9,025 nt of DNA from contig JABGTH010000214.1 of assembly GCA_018647275.1 (NCBI GenBank), positions 1 to 9,025 on the forward strand, written 5' to 3'. The DNA is from Paracoccaceae bacterium. Its GTDB lineage: Bacteria; Pseudomonadota; Alphaproteobacteria; Rhodobacterales; Rhodobacteraceae. The notes below the pieces were generated by a model. It was not told the origin of the DNA. It saw only the letters and a list, made by a program, of their open reading frames with translations, and ran no database searches. Position numbers and translations under genes: made by a program. Shown here piece after piece: positions 6,747 through 9,025 of the stretch; positions within the stretch are counted from its first letter, which is position 1, and the number at the start of each line of letters is the position of its first letter.

Positions 6747-7949
6747 CTATCTCAATACTGCACAGAATTTAATTATGCGGGCACATGCTTCGGTAAGTGC
6801 CTCATCAGATGTAGCATAGCTGACCCTGAAATTTGGCGACAATCCAAATGCTGCACCAAAGACCACAGCGACACCAGTGTCATTCAGCAACGCAGTCGCG
6901 AAAGCTTCGTCATCGACGATTTTGAAGCCACTGGGAGTTGTTTTCCCAATGAGGCCAGCAACAGAGGGATAGACATAAAACGCACCGTCTGGCGTCGGGC
7001 ACGTAATGCCTTCGGCCTCATTCAACATCTTCACAACAATATCGCGCCGGCGTACAAATGCCGCGTTATTTTGGGCGATAAAGTCATGTGGCCCGTTCAA
7101 TGCTGCGACTGCAGCAAACTGGCTGATTGAGCATGGATTTGAGGTACTTTGGGATTGAACTTTGCGCATTGCAGCGATCAACTCGACAGGACCCGCCGCA
7201 TAACCAATCCGCCAGCCTGTCATTGCGTATGCTTTTGACACACCGTTTACTGTTAGTGTTCTGTCATAGAGGCGTGGTTCAACTTCGGCTGGGGTGCAGA
7301 ATTGAAAATCACCAAAGGTGAGGTGTTCGTACATATCATCCGTCATTACCCAGACGTGTGGGTGGCGCATCAAGACGTCTGTTAGTTCTTTTAACTCATC
7401 CCAAGTATAGCCTGCGCCCGTTGGGTTGGATGGTGAGTTGAAAAGGAACCATTTCGTGTTCGGTGTAATCGCAGCTTCAAGCTGGTCCGCGGTCAATTTG
7501 AAACCGGTTTGCAAAGAAGCTTCGGTAATAATTGGTGTTCCCCCAGCCAATAGCACCATGTCTGGATAGCTGACCCAGTAGGGGGCTGGGATGATAACTT
7601 CATCGCCTTTATTCAGCGTAGCCATGAATGCGTTGTAAAGGACCTGTTTGCCACCAGAACTCACGGAGACTTGGGACGGCAGGTAATCAAGACTATTGTC
7701 ACGTTTGAATTTGGCGCAAATTGCTTGCTTCAGTTCTGCAATCCCGTCCACTGCTGTGTATTTTGTTTTGCCAGATGTGATAGCGGCAATACCGGAATCC
7801 TTAATATGTTGTGGGGTGTCGAAATCAGGTTCACCAGCGCCTAGGCCAATCACATCATGTCCTGCTTCCTTCAGCTCGGCGGCTTTGTTCGTCACGGCAA
7901 TTGTTGGCGACGGTTTGACGCGGTCAAGAGTATCAGAGAGCAGTTTCAT
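6747..7949 (-). CDS. Class Ib aspartate (possibly aspartate/prephenate) aminotransferase, PLP-dependent
   Basis: An intact 400-residue fold type I, class I/II aminotransferase, cytoplasmic. The PLP-binding lysine is Lys239 in VNGVSKAYAMTGWRIGY. Other expected residues: SGGKQ (98-102) for the phosphate region, Tyr124-Trp125 stacking near the cofactor, Asn175 in NSPSNPTGA, Asp204 in TDDMYEHL contacting the PLP ring nitrogen, and Arg375 in NFRVSYA binding the substrate carboxylate. The sequence follows the class Ib aspartate aminotransferases of alphaproteobacteria (AatA/AspC type), which make aspartate from oxaloacetate and glutamate; some also transaminate prephenate to arogenate. The ATG at 7947-7949 begins MKLLSDTLDRVKPSPT, the usual N-terminus; an upstream AAGG is rather far away, so the ribosome binding site is weak. 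The stop is TAG. The broken small gene follows immediately, and an XRE regulator is divergent. Confidence 0.95.
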   Translation of the reverse strand: MKLLSDTLDRVKPSPTIAVTNKAAELKEAGHDVIGLGAGEPDFDTPQHIKDSGIAAITSGKTKYTAVDGIAELKQAICAKFKRDNSLDYLPSQVSVSSGGKQVLYNAFMATLNKGDEVIIPAPYWVSYPDMVLLAGGTPIITEASLQTGFKLTADQLEAAITPNTKWFLFNSPSNPTGAGYTWDELKELTDVLMRHPHVWVMTDDMYEHLTFGDFQFCTPAEVEPRLYDRTLTVNGVSKAYAMTGWRIGYAAGPVELIAAMRKVQSQSTSNPCSISQFAAVAALNGPHDFIAQNNAAFVRRRDIVVKMLNEAEGITCPTPDGAFYVYPSVAGLIGKTTPSGFKIVDDEAFATALLNDTGVAVVFGAAFGLSPNFRVSYATSDEALTEACARIIKFCAVLR

Positions 7950-8021
7950 TGTGATCTCAGCCTTATAGGTTTAACTAAGACTTTAATAGGCGTGCTAATC
8001 AAACCGATCAAGCTGCATTGA

Positions 8022-8035
8022 CGGGAAATGTCCCG
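8022..8035. promoter_or_regulatory. Inverted repeat in the leader of the XRE regulator gene
   Basis: CGGGA, AATG loop, TCCCG: a perfect 5-bp GC-rich stem, 3 bases before the AAGGA ribosome binding site of the regulator gene and inside the divergent gap to the aminotransferase (7950-8050). It could be an operator for autoregulation or a hairpin affecting translation start. The evidence is position and symmetry only. Confidence 0.35.
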
Positions 8036-8050
8036 ATTAAGGATACTCAA

Positions 8051-8458
8051 ATGTCAAACCCACAAGATGAAACGTCTGATTGGTACAGCCAGGATGCTGC
8101 AACCTTTGGAGACCGCGTTGCTGCGGCTCGGGAACAATCGGGCCTGACCCAAAAAGATCTTGCACGGCGATTGGGTGTGCGCACCAGCACAGTACGCAAT
8201 TGGGAAGATGATTTATCTGAACCACGCGCGAACCGATTGTCGATGATGGCAGGCCTGCTAAATGTTTCGATGATGTGGTTGATCAATGGCAAAGGCGAGG
8301 GCATGGACTCTCCGCCAGACACTGGTGAAGTGACACCCGATATGCGCGCCATTTTAAATGAGCTGCGCGAGATGCGTGCTGATATGGTTGCGCGCGCGGG
8401 GCAAATGGCCCGATTGGAAAAACGTTTGCGTCTTGTTATGTCGGAGAATATTGAATGA
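8051..8458 (+). CDS. XRE-type helix-turn-helix regulator with C-terminal coiled-coil tail
   Basis: A 135-residue predicted DNA-binding protein. Residues 19-77 form a Cro/CI-type helix-turn-helix: FGDRVAAAREQSGLTQKDLA, then LGVRTSTVRNWEDDLSEPRA, then NRLSMMAGLLNVSMMWLING. The last third (about 96-130) is charged, with a heptad-like pattern (ILNELREMRADM, then MARLEKRLRLV) that suggests a coiled coil for dimerisation. The start is ATG 8051 because AAGGA sits 7 bases before it; an upstream TTG at 8018 lacks support. The stop codon overlaps the sdhE start by 4 bases (ATGA), so the two are almost certainly cotranslated. The target genes are unknown; the inverted repeat at 8022-8035 is one candidate for autoregulation. 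The family is common in Rhodobacteraceae as I recall it. Confidence 0.9.
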   Translation: MSNPQDETSDWYSQDAATFGDRVAAAREQSGLTQKDLARRLGVRTSTVRNWEDDLSEPRANRLSMMAGLLNVSMMWLINGKGEGMDSPPDTGEVTPDMRAILNELREMRADMVARAGQMARLEKRLRLVMSENIE

Positions 8459-8721
8459 CCGAGCTTCCAGAACACCGTATCAAGCGTCTTGCGATGCGTT
8501 CCATGCGTCGCGGGATCAAAGAGATGGACATCATTCTCTCTGCATATGCGACTGAAAATTTAGCCAAGATGGATGACGCAAAAATCACGTTGTACGATCA
8601 TTTGCTCGATGAAAATGACCAAGATTTGTATCAGTGGGTGACGGGGCAGGTTGTTGCGCCGGATAAGTTTATACAGATGATCGCGGAAATTTCTGTTCAA
8701 ATGCAGAGTGCTAAGGTCTGA
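8455..8721 (+). CDS. sdhE: Succinate dehydrogenase flavinylation/assembly factor SdhE
   Basis: A complete 88-residue SdhE (YgfY/Sdh5/SDHAF2 family) protein. These small cytoplasmic proteins promote covalent attachment of FAD to the SdhA subunit of succinate dehydrogenase, and in some bacteria to fumarate reductase. The diagnostic RGxxE motif is present as R19-G-I-K-E23 in MRSMRRGIKEMDIIL. The acidic second half, TLYDHLLDENDQDLYQWVTG, is also typical. The ATG overlaps the stop of the preceding XRE regulator (ATGA), which implies translational coupling. The sdh structural genes are not in the window. The stop is TGA, followed by a gap of about 136 bases to the next gene. Confidence 0.93.
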   Translation: MTELPEHRIKRLAMRSMRRGIKEMDIILSAYATENLAKMDDAKITLYDHLLDENDQDLYQWVTGQVVAPDKFIQMIAEISVQMQSAKV

Positions 8722-8857
8722 TTTTGGGCGTTTAACTGTTTATTGGTGAATTTGGCTCAGTTTGTAGTGAGAGAAAAGATTGAGTCGGAGCCATAAATTA
8801 GCATTCAAGACCTAATGGCCCAGTCCATGAGCATAACCTAAGATAAGGAGTTTAGGG
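8722..8857. other. Intergenic gap between sdhE and the MarR-type gene
   Basis: About 136 AT-rich bases. A TGGCTC/GAGCCA pair (8754-8759 and 8788-8793) could form a 6-bp stem with a long loop of about 28 bases, but there is no T-run after it, so I do not call a terminator. No promoter boxes could be assigned with confidence, although a promoter for the MarR-type gene is expected here. Confidence 0.4.
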
Positions 8858-9025
8858 GTGGGTTATTTAGAGGCGTTGTCGCTGTCAGAACGATTGCACC
8901 GATTGTTAATGGACGTCATCAAAGATGAATTTGAACGTGTCGGTATTTTAGAGGTTAATGCCGTACAAGCGATGTTGTTATTCAACATTGGTGACAATGA
9001 GGTGACGGTGACGGCGGACGGGCTA
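8858..9025 (+). CDS. MarR-family winged-helix regulator, LdtR-like (5' part, cut by window edge)
   Basis: The first 56 codons of a gene leaving the right edge. It starts at GTG 8858-8860 with AAGGAG 7 bases upstream, a strong ribosome binding site; an in-frame TAA at 8834-8836 excludes a longer start. The residues include LSLSERLHRLLMDVIKDEFE, then VNAVQAMLLFNIGDNEVT, matching the N-terminal helices of the alphaproteobacterial MarR proteins I recall as LdtR-like (RLHR-x-x-x-DVIKDE, then INxVQALLLYNIGD). The recognition helix lies beyond the edge. After NIGDNEVT the usual T-A-G-E-L is replaced by VTADGL, with a GTGACG repeat at 9002-9013. The regulatory target is unknown; LdtR itself controls an L,D-transpeptidase gene in Liberibacter. 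Confidence 0.82.
   Translation, partial: MGYLEALSLSERLHRLLMDVIKDEFERVGILEVNAVQAMLLFNIGDNEVTVTADGL

Noticed and set aside
8018..8050. Longer XRE regulator starting at TTG 8018
   Set aside because: No ribosome binding site precedes it, the extra residues span the hairpin, and ATG 8051 has a well-spaced AAGGA.
1..9025. CRISPR array, tRNA/rRNA gene, insertion sequence or prophage genes
   Set aside because: No regularly spaced repeats, cloverleaf-like sequences, transposase motifs or terminal inverted repeats were seen on either strand by eye.

Overview
The window looks like chromosomal DNA from an alphaproteobacterium of the Rhodobacteraceae (Roseobacter group). This rests on family resemblance recalled from memory: the ParE, MATE, class Ib aminotransferase, SdhE, YdcZ-type transporter and LdtR-like MarR sequences all read like that group. 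No database search was possible. No insertion sequence, phage gene, tRNA, rRNA or CRISPR array was seen.

Layout. The left part (1-4037) is transcribed leftward: an alpha/beta hydrolase of the epoxide hydrolase type (3135-4037), a small membrane protein gene broken by an amber codon (2652-3047), topoisomerase IV subunit B parE (571-2538), a doubtful small ORF overlapping the parE stop (363-578), and the start of a YdcZ/DUF606 transporter cut by the window edge (1-297). A divergent gap follows. Then two rightward genes: an MsrQ-like haem membrane protein broken by an amber codon and lacking an evident ATG start (4279-4908), and an intact MATE efflux pump (4970-6343). Facing them on the minus strand is an aminotransferase (6747-7949) followed 12 bases later by a small conserved-looking gene broken by two stops (6372-6734). 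The right end reads rightward: an XRE-type regulator (8051-8458) overlapping sdhE (8455-8721), then the start of a MarR-family regulator (8858 to the edge).

The most notable signal is that three separate genes carry four in-frame stop codons (three TAG, one TAA). In each, the frame and the protein sequence on both sides of the stop still make sense, and no frameshift is needed. An ordinary gene caller would report only the shortened downstream pieces as proteins with internal starts. At least four intact genes here end in TAG (parE, the hydrolase, MATE, the aminotransferase), so TAG is a working stop codon. Recent nonsense decay is the simplest reading; base errors, partial readthrough or termination-reinitiation are alternatives.

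The rest is mostly housekeeping and accessory metabolism: chromosome decatenation, amino acid transamination, SDH flavinylation, efflux and regulators. I see no defence system, biosynthetic cluster or mobile element.
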